NCBI GenBank assembly: GCA_017505535.1
Contig: JAFVPD010000028.1
Span: 1-59,153, forward strand
DNA length: 59,153 nt
Origin: Muribaculaceae bacterium
GTDB lineage: Bacteria; Bacteroidota; Bacteroidia; Bacteroidales; Muribaculaceae
Direction of reading: 5' to 3'
Shown one piece after another: positions 1 to 8,085 of the stretch. The notes under the pieces are model-generated. The model searched no databases, was not told where the DNA came from, and saw only the letters and a list, made by a program, of their open reading frames with translations. The translations under genes and the position numbers were made by a program. The stretch's first letter is position 1; each line of letters starts with the position of its first letter.

Positions 1-642
1 AGTATATAGGGGAATCAAAAATATAATTATGTAAAAAAAAAGTTATTATGAGTCTCAGTACCGCTAACGCAGTATATAGGGGAATCATGGAAAAGTTCAC
101 AGGATTAAAGGAGATTGATGTCTCAGTACCGCTAACGCAGTATATAGGGGAATCTCGGAGAAGAGCTTGCACAGAAATTCGCAGGTTGCGTCTCAGTACC
201 GCTAACGCAGTATATAGGGGAATCAATTTATAATTGTCATATTATGTTTAAGGAAATGTCTCAGTACCGCTAACGCAGTATATAGGGGAATCTAAATTAT
301 GATGTTAAACTATTTAAATATTATGAATGTCTCAGTACCGCTAACGCAGTATATAGGGGAATCGCACCTATAAGCGACCAAGTTGAGGAGTTTCTTACGG
401 TCTCAGTACCGCTAACGCAGTATATAGGGGAATCTAAAACATATGAGACAGACATTTATTAAAGCCATGTCTCAGTACCGCTAACGCAGTATATAGGGGA
501 ATCACAAGAAATAAATAACAAATTGAAAACATTAAGAAGTCTCAGTACCGCTAACGCAGTATATAGGGGAATCCTTTATAAACGTTACCGTTGATTTTAT
601 ACTTATAGTCTCAGTACCGCTAACGCAGTATATAGGGGAATC
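1..642 (-). CRISPR. CRISPR array of the type III-B locus (left end outside the window)
   Basis: Nine perfect 35-bp repeats lie at 52-86, 120-154, 190-224, 258-292, 329-363, 400-434, 469-503, 539-573 and 608-642. The last 16 bp of a tenth repeat is at 1-16, so the array continues to the left. On the plus strand each repeat starts GTCTCAGTAC and ends GTATATAGGGGAATC. The nine spacers in view are 33-36 bp and all different. I assign transcription to the minus strand for four reasons. The neighbouring cas operon reads toward the array on that strand. The minus-strand RNA folds TACTGC-GTTA-GCGGTA with a U-G pair where the plus-strand RNA has a C-A mismatch. The minus-strand repeat ends ACTGAGAC, which resembles the usual 8-nt type III handle ATTGAAAC. 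A minus-strand -7 box lies at 744-751. The decayed repeat at 680-714 is the one sign that favours the other direction. Confidence 0.97.
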
Positions 643-679
643 TCGCTGATTCCTAACAACTTGACTTTTCCAACGCTTA

Positions 680-714
680 GTCTCATAAAACAAATTCCCC
701 TATGAATACCAGCG
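680..714. repeat. decayed CRISPR repeat at the right end of the array
   Basis: After the last perfect repeat comes 37 bp of spacer-like length (643-679) and then GTCTCATA, matching the first six bases of the repeat, followed by sequence that no longer matches. It also contains ATTCCCCTAT (694-703), the reverse complement of the ATAGGGGAAT block (632-641) inside the last repeat, so the two could pair across about 50 nt. It is either a worn terminal repeat or a leader-end anchor. Confidence 0.5.
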
Positions 715-743
715 CTTTAACTGTCTTTTTTATTTCATTGTCG

Positions 744-751
744 CAAATGTA
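744..751 (-). promoter_or_regulatory. candidate -7 box for pre-crRNA transcription
   Basis: Read on the minus strand this is TACATTTG, matching the Bacteroidetes TAnnTTTG box. Transcription would start near 735 and give a leader RNA of about 90 nt before the first perfect repeat. It sits just outside the 50-bp direct repeat copy at 749-798. I see no clear -33 TTTG. Confidence 0.45.
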
Positions 752-985
752 CCCTTCCGTCGCTTCGCGACACCCTCCCTACCCCAAGGAGGGAACTTTT
801 ATTTAAGACATAATGTACATAAAGACATAAGTATTTAGGTGTCCCCATGGTGCAGGGGGACGAGACCGAGCATTGCGAGGGCGGAAGAATATAAACATCG
901 TACCCTTCCGTCGCTTTGCGACACCCTCCCTACCCCAGGGAGGGAACTTGCTATTTTAGGCATAATGCACATAACGGCATAAACT
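749..985. repeat. pair of direct repeats with hairpins in the CRISPR leader region
   Basis: A 50-bp block is present twice, at 749-798 and 900-949, with two mismatches. Similarity continues more weakly to about 838 and 985, including cataatg-acataa-type blocks. Each copy holds two stem-loops: GTCGC-TTY-GCGAC and a CCTCCC/GGGAGG stem. The segment between the copies has a third stem, GTCCCC (841-846) with GGGGAC (856-861 region). The 451 bp from 709 to 1159 contain no convincing gene; the open frame starting at 916 is uncoded sequence running over the repeats. Confidence 0.8.
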
Positions 986-1063
986 TTTATGTCCTTATGT
1001 TCTTTTGTCTCAAAATGTTAGCTATTACTCAGAGAGGGGAACTTGCGCATTTAAACATGAGCA

Positions 1064-1098
1064 GTCTCAGTAATAACGATTTTGCTCTATTGGGAATA
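1064..1098. repeat. isolated relic resembling the CRISPR repeat
   Basis: GTCTCAGTA at 1064-1072 equals the first nine bases of the array repeat. It is followed by TAACG and, at repeat-like spacing, by CTATTGGGAAT, which resembles the repeat's TATAGGGGAAT end. The middle does not match. It lies between cmr6 and the array, so it may be a remnant of an older array end. It could also be chance. Confidence 0.4.
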
Positions 1099-1159
1099 TT
1101 ATATAAATATGTCAATGTTCTATTTTATAGTAGCGTAGTACAATTAGAAACTACTGCGG

Positions 1160-2089
1160 CTATTCTATGTGTTTTAAATGTCCGTAACCGACGTTTGTTT
1201 TAGCACCGACACCCACATCTTCAAGAATTTTAATAAATAGACTTCTTAAATCAGAACTTGTTAAGCCCTGTAACTTCTTCGGCAATTTAAAATAAAATTT
1301 AAATCTCACTCCGGGCAATACTTTCATAAACTGAATGGGCTTCGGGCTCTTGAGCGGATTTTCACCATGAGGAGTAATATAATCACTGCCCAATATATCG
1401 CCTTTTTTATCTTGACTTTTTGGGTCTTTATTCTGCTGCTTTTTTTCAACACCGCGACTCACTATTGCGTCAAAAAAAACGGGAGTCTCTGATGTTGCCA
1501 AATCATCATGATTAAACAGAATTTCTCCAAGTTTTTTGATCTTGTCATCATTCCATCCGGGCAACAGGGATTTTATATAATCAGTTTTATCAGATTCCCC
1601 TTTCATCGGGAACATGCTACGCAATACCCCTTTAACTGAAGAGCCTGGAATGACGGGAAGTCCCGTTGTGTAGTCAAACTGAAAGCCCAACTGGAAATCC
1701 TCAGCCCCGGGAATACCATGAGATATGCCACTACCTATGAGCAGCCCTGGTGGCAACACTTCCATTTCGACACAACTAAAACCTGTCAGAGCTTCAGAGA
1801 TCTTTTTTTCATTGGCCGTTTTAAACGATTTAAACTCTGAACTTGTAATAAATTTATTTTTCTCACTCAGATTGGCATTACCAGTCTCTAAACCGCGATA
1901 ATAATCGCGATAAAAGAGCCAACCGATATTGGCTTTAAAATCATCGTTCTGCTGTTTCGGTTTATTAGGGCCTTTATAACCTTTATAAGGTTGAGACGTT
2001 TTTTTACCGGCATTGTAGTCTTTTCTATATCCGTTTCGGGGTGGATCAATCCAATCTTCCCTTTTCCTCGAGTTATAATCCTTTCTCAT
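1160..2089 (-). CDS. cmr6: Type III-B effector subunit Cmr6 (RAMP)
   Basis: RAMP-family subunit expected to cap the Cmr4/Cmr5 filament near the 3' end of the crRNA. The 309-residue protein has a basic, low-complexity N terminus of about 45 residues (KRED, YKGYK and similar). The Cmr6 core signature LPVIPGSSVKGVLRSMF lies near residues 144-160, and a late glycine-rich GAKTNVGYGHL near the C terminus is a typical RAMP G-loop. It is the last gene of the ten-gene cas operon, 3 bp after cmr5, and the closest to the array. The basic N-terminal tail is longer than I expect for the family and may bind RNA (inference). Confidence 0.93.
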   Translation of the reverse strand: MRKDYNSRKREDWIDPPRNGYRKDYNAGKKTSQPYKGYKGPNKPKQQNDDFKANIGWLFYRDYYRGLETGNANLSEKNKFITSSEFKSFKTANEKKISEALTGFSCVEMEVLPPGLLIGSGISHGIPGAEDFQLGFQFDYTTGLPVIPGSSVKGVLRSMFPMKGESDKTDYIKSLLPGWNDDKIKKLGEILFNHDDLATSETPVFFDAIVSRGVEKKQQNKDPKSQDKKGDILGSDYITPHGENPLKSPKPIQFMKVLPGVRFKFYFKLPKKLQGLTSSDLRSLFIKILEDVGVGAKTNVGYGHLKHIE

Positions 2090-2092
2090 GAT

Positions 2093-2470
2093 TTATTTTC
2101 GTTTGATTTTTTCGTCCTTAGGTTTATAGATGCGCAAAGCAAGCTTGAGTGCAACAAGAGCTTCGTTTACTCGTTTTTGCATTAATTTGCGATTTTCTTC
2201 ATTAAGACTTTTATAATGTTCAGACAACTTATCGGTCTTATCTAAGAAAATCCCCAACGCGTCGGCTAATTTGGACCGATCGCCTTTAGTATTTGCACTT
2301 TTATCTTCAAAAATGAGCAATGCGGGATATAGCCCCATTTGCACAACAGCTACACCAAAAGCCGAAATATAACCTTTAAATTCCTTGTCGTACTCGCCGT
2401 TTTTGTCAACAATGCCTGACTTGGTAAGCGCGTCACATGCTTTTTCTACGGTATCTACACTTAGTTTCAT
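2093..2470 (-). CDS. cmr5: Type III-B effector small subunit Cmr5
   Basis: Small alpha-helical subunit that pairs with Cmr4 along the crRNA filament. The 125-residue protein has no RAMP motif, is helix-rich and ends in a lysine-rich tail (PKDEKIKRK). Assignment rests on size, all-helical composition and position between cmr4 and cmr6. Its start overlaps the cmr4 stop by 4 bp (ATGA-type coupling), and cmr6 begins 3 bp after its stop, which suggests matched translation of the three filament subunits. Confidence 0.88.
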   Translation of the reverse strand: MKLSVDTVEKACDALTKSGIVDKNGEYDKEFKGYISAFGVAVVQMGLYPALLIFEDKSANTKGDRSKLADALGIFLDKTDKLSEHYKSLNEENRKLMQKRVNEALVALKLALRIYKPKDEKIKRK

Positions 2471-3273
2471 GACTGTTGAGTATTAGAGTTTGACTGTGTT
2501 TTATCTTCAATCTTGCAGAAACCATAACCGATTGTTGCATTTGCACCAATCTGCACCAGAGTGTTTGTTACGGCGTTCTTAAAAACATCAAAGTTTTCTG
2601 CAGCAATCAGCGGGAAATAAAGCACGCTGAAACGAGGCAACACCTGTTCATACCATAAATTTGGGTTCTTTGAATCTAAGCAGTTGCGCGCAATAACCGG
2701 AAGATGTTCATCATCACATAGTTCTTTAAAATCGTCATCGCTTATAACGACTACGTCAACATCACTACCAATATGTGTTTTTATCTCTTCTGATTTCACC
2801 AATTTTGAGAACTCAAAATCCTCAATATAAGTACCTCCATTGCTATCTTTAGTTGAGACCTCCGGGACGGGAATTATTTCATCTTTAAGACCCAAAAACA
2901 TCTTTGCCGTTTCATTATAATGTTTTATTGCCATAGGGCAAGTTACCATATAATAAGGGCTCTTGTCGCTACGCGCCGGTATAGCCAATAAATGAGCATC
3001 AAAAAACTTATAATTGCCCGGTTTAGTTTCGGGTTCTTTCTTATCTTGCTTATTATCTTTTGTCCCTCCCGGTTCAGAGCCAAATACATATTCTAAAAAA
3101 TCCTTACCATTGCAATGTTCACGCAATGCGCCTTTGAGGCTTGACGAATTTATCACAGGAAGATTTGTCACGACATCGCGTTGAATGAGATTGTCAACGA
3201 CACCAATATTTTCTTTACCGCTACCAACATGCAGATTGGTTATTGCTGTGATATGAAATAGTTTATTTGCCAT
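2467..3273 (-). CDS. cmr4: Type III-B backbone subunit Cmr4, target-RNA nuclease
   Basis: Backbone RAMP subunit that polymerises on the crRNA and cuts bound target RNA at 6-nt steps in known Cmr complexes. The 268-residue protein opens with the RAMP ferredoxin fold (HITAITNLHVGSGKENIG). It carries Asp27 in VVDNLIQRD, the position of the catalytic Asp of characterised Cmr4, and the NSSSLKGALREH motif at about 42-53. A C-terminal glycine-rich VQIGANATIGYGFC is visible. It lies 38 bp after cmr3, the widest gap inside the operon. Confidence 0.94.
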   Translation of the reverse strand: MANKLFHITAITNLHVGSGKENIGVVDNLIQRDVVTNLPVINSSSLKGALREHCNGKDFLEYVFGSEPGGTKDNKQDKKEPETKPGNYKFFDAHLLAIPARSDKSPYYMVTCPMAIKHYNETAKMFLGLKDEIIPVPEVSTKDSNGGTYIEDFEFSKLVKSEEIKTHIGSDVDVVVISDDDFKELCDDEHLPVIARNCLDSKNPNLWYEQVLPRFSVLYFPLIAAENFDVFKNAVTNTLVQIGANATIGYGFCKIEDKTQSNSNTQQS

Positions 3274-3311
3274 AATATTATTTTGTATTACTGATTATTT
3301 TATTGTTTTGT

Positions 3312-4409
3312 TTAGATTAATATGTTTAAGCCGATTGCCATACAGGCTTTATTTTCAATTTTTTCTTTTAGTGCGGACAATGTTGTTATATCTTTTTGAT
3401 AAATGACGCTGCCACGCGATTGAAGTTGGAATAGCGCCGACTTGGGTGGTTTTCCCCATGAACGTCCGTCTTTTATATTTCTAATTATGTAACGATTGTC
3501 AATACAATTGCCCCATATAAAATCGATCGTATCTCTTTCATCATCAGGAATAAACGCATCGCCAAGCAACAGCAATCGATTCTCACGGCTTAACTGTTTG
3601 AAATAAGTACAAAAATCAAAACCATCGTTAATCTCCTCTATTTCAATCTTGAACCGGGACTGATTTCCGCCCCAAGGCACAATAGCAGGGCACTTTTCTA
3701 GATCCAGGTCTTCACTCACTTCTACTGTAAACGCAAAATTGTATTTATCATCAAGCCTTATGAGTGTCTGCTTGAAAAAGGCATCATCGCCACCTTGTTT
3801 CTGAATACCCACCTGTTCGGTTTCTTTAAAAATTTCATCAACCTTAATCTTTTCAAATGGGCTATCTGCATTCGCCTCGCTCACACCGGGACTACACCAA
3901 AACAGATAGTTATCGTAAGTCTTTGATTTGAATGCCTCTTTCTTTTCAATAGTTTCAGTTTCTATTTTTGGCAACGGCTTTTCCTTTCCATTATATAATG
4001 CATTTATTGTACCATCAAAAGACACATTAATATTATAATCCAATGGCAGAGGCGTATAGAACCGTTTTTCTCTGCGATTTTCAATGAATAAAGGTGAAAT
4101 GCGCTGAATGATACCATAGGAAGTTTGAGATTGAATTTGAGGTTGTGGGTCAAAACCCTTTTCACCTATTAACTCATTGGCTTTCTTTTTCTCCTCCTCC
4201 GTAGGTTTTCCATTAAATAAACAATCATTTTGGCGTAGGATTTCATAGCGCATCAATCCCAATACGGCCGATTGTTGTGGCAGATAGTTGGAACGCACAC
4301 GATAATTTTGAGTTGCAAGGTTATCGCCAAAAGTCACCTCACCGCCAAAGAAATAGGCATCAATAGGCGTGAGACGCACTAAATATCGTTTTGTGTTATT
4401 ATTTCCCAT
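3312..4409 (-). CDS. cmr3: Type III-B effector subunit Cmr3
   Basis: RAMP subunit that sits next to Cas10 and holds the 5' handle of the crRNA in known Cmr complexes. The 365-residue protein starts RYLVRLTPIDAYFFGGE and later has YLPQQSAVLGLMRYEIL, both typical of Cmr3. A late RSWGKPPKSALFQLQSRGSV stretch is followed by a short final strand. The start is 1 bp after the cmr2 stop codon, so the two are probably translated together, in keeping with their contact in the complex. Confidence 0.9.
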   Translation of the reverse strand: MGNNNTKRYLVRLTPIDAYFFGGEVTFGDNLATQNYRVRSNYLPQQSAVLGLMRYEILRQNDCLFNGKPTEEEKKKANELIGEKGFDPQPQIQSQTSYGIIQRISPLFIENRREKRFYTPLPLDYNINVSFDGTINALYNGKEKPLPKIETETIEKKEAFKSKTYDNYLFWCSPGVSEANADSPFEKIKVDEIFKETEQVGIQKQGGDDAFFKQTLIRLDDKYNFAFTVEVSEDLDLEKCPAIVPWGGNQSRFKIEIEEINDGFDFCTYFKQLSRENRLLLLGDAFIPDDERDTIDFIWGNCIDNRYIIRNIKDGRSWGKPPKSALFQLQSRGSVIYQKDITTLSALKEKIENKACMAIGLNILI

Positions 4410-4410
4410 T

Positions 4411-5874
4411 TTAAGATTTGTTTAATAGCAGTTCGACATAACGCAACAAAGCGTGAAGTTTTTCATGAGGTTTCTCTAAACCTTCAATCAACAAGAATGA
4501 CTTAATGGCATTGATAAAATCAGTCTTTTTGCCATGTACCGGTTCGTCAAAACTATTATCAAAATAATTGTTCAGCAGAACTTCCTTATTTTTCTTATCA
4601 CTTTGTTGAAGAATGTGAGTTAATATAGCTCCATTTTTGATAAGCCAATGGGTTATCGAGTGCAAGAAATTGTTGTCAACATCTGAGGTTGAGTTTTTAA
4701 TAATATTCAACATCTGCGTTAACTGCTCGGTTTCAGTACCCGGAGCATTCTTTTTAATCATGCCGCCATAGGTTTGCCCGCTATGCTTCATAACTTCCCA
4801 TTTAATTGCATTACGGCCATTTTCTTTACAATCATGCAGCAATTGAAGAGCACGAGCACGAGTTTCAGCCATAGGATGTTTGTAATAGGCAATCGCTACA
4901 CCATAGGAGAAAGATGGCATATTTTTAAAATGAGATTTATCCTGAATTTTTCCATACACCATATTATGAAACTGAACATCAATTTCATTAATTAAGGAGA
5001 AGATGTCTTTTTTTTGTGGCGAAAATATTGGAGCAAAAAACAATACATCATCACCACCCTGGAAGATGACCTGTCCGCCATAATTTTGAACCTCCTCGTT
5101 CAATTTTGTATTAAAATCACGAAGCAGACCGCTATTTGCAGAATCGCACGAAATTGTTTTTCCGAAATGGTCACCATCGGCAGCAACAAAGGCAATGTAT
5201 TTCTGATAGGGTTTCAATGCATTTAGTTTGCTGACATCTTTTTCGCATTTATTCGCTTCTGTAATATCAATTTGAGCCGAACATTCAAGAATAGAAGTAA
5301 ACATGCGATAATCCTTGTTTTCTCCTTTTTTGTACTCTTTTGGTTTTGCTTCTTTTAATAATATTGTATCTGTTCTATCAAAATATTCTGCAAATTTGTT
5401 TTCATAGCCTCGCATTATATATGCATCGCGACACTCCATAGCGTCAAACATTGTCTGAAAGTCTTCGACTACAGAATCGGGTTGAGTTTCATAGGTTTTC
5501 TCCACTACATAAACTTTTATAACCTGCTTAATTATCTTCTTTACATCTTCATCATCTTTTTTTATATCACAGGCAATTTCATCTAATATACCCCCGGCAA
5601 TTTTATATACTTCTTGTGCCGTCAACCTAGAGCCCTCGTTAACCTCAAACACATATTGATCCGGGAAACGGCCAATGGGTGAAGATTCTAACATATCATT
5701 GGTAATGACAGGCTTGAGGAATTTTTTATTTTTAATGCCTTTACTTTTTAATTCCTCCACAATTTTCTTAGCCAAAAACGAGAATATGTAGCTTGACGCC
5801 CAAATGGACCGAGTACTCTTAGAGTATTCGGCAATACGGTCAATCGGGCCTAATGTAATTCCTATATATTTCAT
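4411..5874 (-). CDS. cmr2: Cas10/Cmr2 signalling subunit without HD nuclease domain
   Basis: Large subunit of the Cmr complex; when target RNA binds, its Palm domain makes a nucleotide messenger. The 487-residue protein begins directly with the Cmr2 N-terminal module (IGITLGPIDRIAEYSKSTRSIWASSYIFS). There is no HD-type His-Asp pair before it, so DNA cleavage is not expected. The cyclase palm is intact: AADGDHFGK (231-239, Asp233 and Asp235) and GGDD at 273-276. Cas10 proteins are often 600-900 residues, so this is a short form. Short HD-less Cas10 next to CorA and NrN is the arrangement known from Bacteroides fragilis, where the product is SAM-AMP rather than cyclic oligoadenylate. That product is inferred here from the neighbours. 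Confidence 0.95.
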   Translation of the reverse strand: MKYIGITLGPIDRIAEYSKSTRSIWASSYIFSFLAKKIVEELKSKGIKNKKFLKPVITNDMLESSPIGRFPDQYVFEVNEGSRLTAQEVYKIAGGILDEIACDIKKDDEDVKKIIKQVIKVYVVEKTYETQPDSVVEDFQTMFDAMECRDAYIMRGYENKFAEYFDRTDTILLKEAKPKEYKKGENKDYRMFTSILECSAQIDITEANKCEKDVSKLNALKPYQKYIAFVAADGDHFGKTISCDSANSGLLRDFNTKLNEEVQNYGGQVIFQGGDDVLFFAPIFSPQKKDIFSLINEIDVQFHNMVYGKIQDKSHFKNMPSFSYGVAIAYYKHPMAETRARALQLLHDCKENGRNAIKWEVMKHSGQTYGGMIKKNAPGTETEQLTQMLNIIKNSTSDVDNNFLHSITHWLIKNGAILTHILQQSDKKNKEVLLNNYFDNSFDEPVHGKKTDFINAIKSFLLIEGLEKPHEKLHALLRYVELLLNKS

Positions 5875-5882
5875 AAGTTCTG

Positions 5883-7067
5883 TTATATTTTTTCAAATGA
5901 GCCTTTAATTTGTTTTATGATTGCATCTACATTAGGAGTCGTGTCTTTACTACCATTGCTGACAAATTTTATTTTATTTTCTATATATTCAAAGTATTTC
6001 AATACATCAAATGGCGCAATTTTAACGTTCTCACTTTCTTTTTCTTTATCTTTATCATATATGATTTTTCCTGTGCGATTATCAATTTTTATTGACGTAT
6101 CTAATATAATGTACACAATATATCTAGACCCGTTCCATACAGGACGATAAAATATCGGAGATTTAAAACGTTCTACATCATCTATCTCAATATTAACATT
6201 CCGACCACTACCCCACATTTGATTGTATGATAAGCCCAATGCATCACGATACAATGTTATAGGTTTATCTGACATTGTTTTAAATTCTAACGCGTCACAA
6301 CGCTTGGATGGAGTTTGCGGCCATAACTTAAAGCGATGTCTTATTCTCGGTTTGTCCCAATCGGTTTTCAATTCTTCTTTAACATAGAAATACATCAACG
6401 ATTTATAATAAGATCCTTTCTGATCTATATCTTTACCCTTTTTCTTATCATAGTAATACCTATTGTTATTAATTCCGCTTCTTATCAATTTGTGAAAACA
6501 ATTGATGTACTCAAACAACTTCTTAAAATCATCATCGTTTATTTGGGCTGTTTCAAATTTGTACTGTGCAATTGATTTTATTTTTTCGCTACAGTAGTTT
6601 TTTGGTTTAATGTCATTATTATTAATCTTGGTCGGATAAAAACAGCCGAAACCTTTACTTTGACGAGTACCAAAACTATGGCACGCAAAAAATTCACATA
6701 TATGATCTTTTATCTTTTCAACTAAATCGCTGTTAAGTGAAAAGATTGTCATTACTATTCCATTTGGATAATATATCGGCTTCTTTTGTTCATCTTCAGG
6801 CTTTTTTTGATTACCAAAAAATAATGAGAATTTACTATCTTTTATCTTTTCATTAATCTCACCAACAGTACAGAAACTCATTTTATAATCTAATGCGTCC
6901 TGGTCTTTGTCTTTGATTTGCCATTCAGATTTATAGCCAGGTTTTGTCTTCAGAAACTTATCAAGTTTAGGCTTGACCTCTGTAGCACGCAGACAACACC
7001 CGGTTTCATCGGGAAGAAAGTGCCACATGGGAGTATCTTGGCGCAGTGTTATTGTTAGTTTTGCCAT
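5883..7067 (-). CDS. cmr1: Type III-B effector subunit Cmr1
   Basis: RAMP subunit that caps the target-RNA 5' side of the Cmr filament. The 394-residue protein starts with a RAMP beta strand and TPMWHFLP. It contains FGTRQSKGFGCF near residues 135-147, the Cmr1 glycine-rich signature, and a second RAMP-like half ending with LGLSYNQMWGSGRNV. The middle is rich in Lys, Asp and Asn and poorly conserved. It starts 20 bp after cas6 and ends 8 bp before cmr2. It is the most divergent subunit of this set, so the name relies partly on its place in the operon. Confidence 0.85.
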   Translation of the reverse strand: MAKLTITLRQDTPMWHFLPDETGCCLRATEVKPKLDKFLKTKPGYKSEWQIKDKDQDALDYKMSFCTVGEINEKIKDSKFSLFFGNQKKPEDEQKKPIYYPNGIVMTIFSLNSDLVEKIKDHICEFFACHSFGTRQSKGFGCFYPTKINNNDIKPKNYCSEKIKSIAQYKFETAQINDDDFKKLFEYINCFHKLIRSGINNNRYYYDKKKGKDIDQKGSYYKSLMYFYVKEELKTDWDKPRIRHRFKLWPQTPSKRCDALEFKTMSDKPITLYRDALGLSYNQMWGSGRNVNIEIDDVERFKSPIFYRPVWNGSRYIVYIILDTSIKIDNRTGKIIYDKDKEKESENVKIAPFDVLKYFEYIENKIKFVSNGSKDTTPNVDAIIKQIKGSFEKI

Positions 7068-7086
7068 AATTTATATCATCTAATGT

Positions 7087-8085
7087 TTAATCTGTGATTT
7101 CTTCTCTATATCGTAGGCCGAATGCCCCAAGTCCATAATTCACGTCATTACCCACCGCCAAATCAGAAGCGAAGTGCAACACCGGCAAATAAATTTGAGG
7201 GACCGTGCCAAATACCAACCGTCCGATATAACCGTTCATTTTATATGTTGCGCCCTCTTTGCGAGGTGAACTATAACAGTGTTGCCATGAGATCGAAGCA
7301 TCAAGCAATAAAGCAGGAGCTACGTCGGCAACAAATGCATCAACAGCATCGTTCATATCTTCCTCGCTCACAAATGCTTGTGGATCGCAATAAATCATTA
7401 TCAAAGATGCTAATCTATAACAGACCGAGCGAATGAACTGATATAACGAGGGGAAATTATTCAATCGAGACTGATAGCCCAATATGTCAACCTTTCCGGG
7501 ACGAGAAATAAGACTCGTTGGCGTGTTAAACGATAATTCCAATTGCAAATATTGTTTGCCTATATTGAATTGATTGAGAGTTTCTTTAAACGAAATGGGA
7601 TAGCTCAATTCACCTAACTCTCGCCCACGACAATAAAGATAGCTATCATCACCCTCACTAATATCTATCAGTGACATGGGGACTATCGGGTGTCCAAATC
7701 CCTCGCTAAACATTTGCTCTATTGCCCTTGAGAATAGATTGATGTATCGGGAATAATTTCCTATAACAATCAATTCTATAGTATACACCCTATCCGGATC
7801 AAGCGAGAACCCACTTAAACGAGGAGCTATTTCGTCAAAACGAAATAGGAATGCCTTAGGGAATCCACCCTCCAGCCGTTTGAACATAAAATGCTCTGAA
7901 TGCAAAGGTAATTTATCAAGCAAAAAGCGTAATGATGTACCATTTTCGTCAAGAATGGTATCGGCAGCTTTAAGAAACCTATTGCGCAACACAGCTCCAA
8001 ACCAACAATGCATTTCAACACGTTTTGATGTCGTGAAACGCACTTTCAGTTTGTGATAATACAACTCATTCAGTCTTGTCAACAT
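7087..8085 (-). CDS. cas6: CRISPR pre-crRNA endoribonuclease Cas6
   Basis: Cas6 cuts the repeat RNA at the base of its hairpin to leave the 8-nt handle on each crRNA. The 332-residue protein starts KLKVRFTTSKRVEMHCWFGA, a ferredoxin-like N-terminal half, and ends with the Cas6 C-terminal domain: GYIGRLVFGTV followed by the glycine loop GNDVNYGLGAFGLR. An open frame extends 40 residues upstream to 8205. I prefer the ATG at 8085 because the extension lies wholly inside the preceding gene in another frame and is basic and low-complexity. With this start the two genes overlap by 20 bp. His26 near the N terminus could be catalytic, but Cas6 active sites vary. Confidence 0.88.
   Translation of the reverse strand: MLTRLNELYYHKLKVRFTTSKRVEMHCWFGAVLRNRFLKAADTILDENGTSLRFLLDKLPLHSEHFMFKRLEGGFPKAFLFRFDEIAPRLSGFSLDPDRVYTIELIVIGNYSRYINLFSRAIEQMFSEGFGHPIVPMSLIDISEGDDSYLYCRGRELGELSYPISFKETLNQFNIGKQYLQLELSFNTPTSLISRPGKVDILGYQSRLNNFPSLYQFIRSVCYRLASLIMIYCDPQAFVSEEDMNDAVDAFVADVAPALLLDASISWQHCYSSPRKEGATYKMNGYIGRLVFGTVPQIYLPVLHFASDLAVGNDVNYGLGAFGLRYREEITD

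Noticed and set aside
48..233. Open frame crossing the CRISPR repeats
   Set aside because: It only reads through repeats and spacers; the same residues recur with each repeat.
916..1203. 95-residue plus-strand open frame between array and cmr6
   Set aside because: It overlaps the direct repeats and the end of cmr6, has no family resemblance and no promoter.
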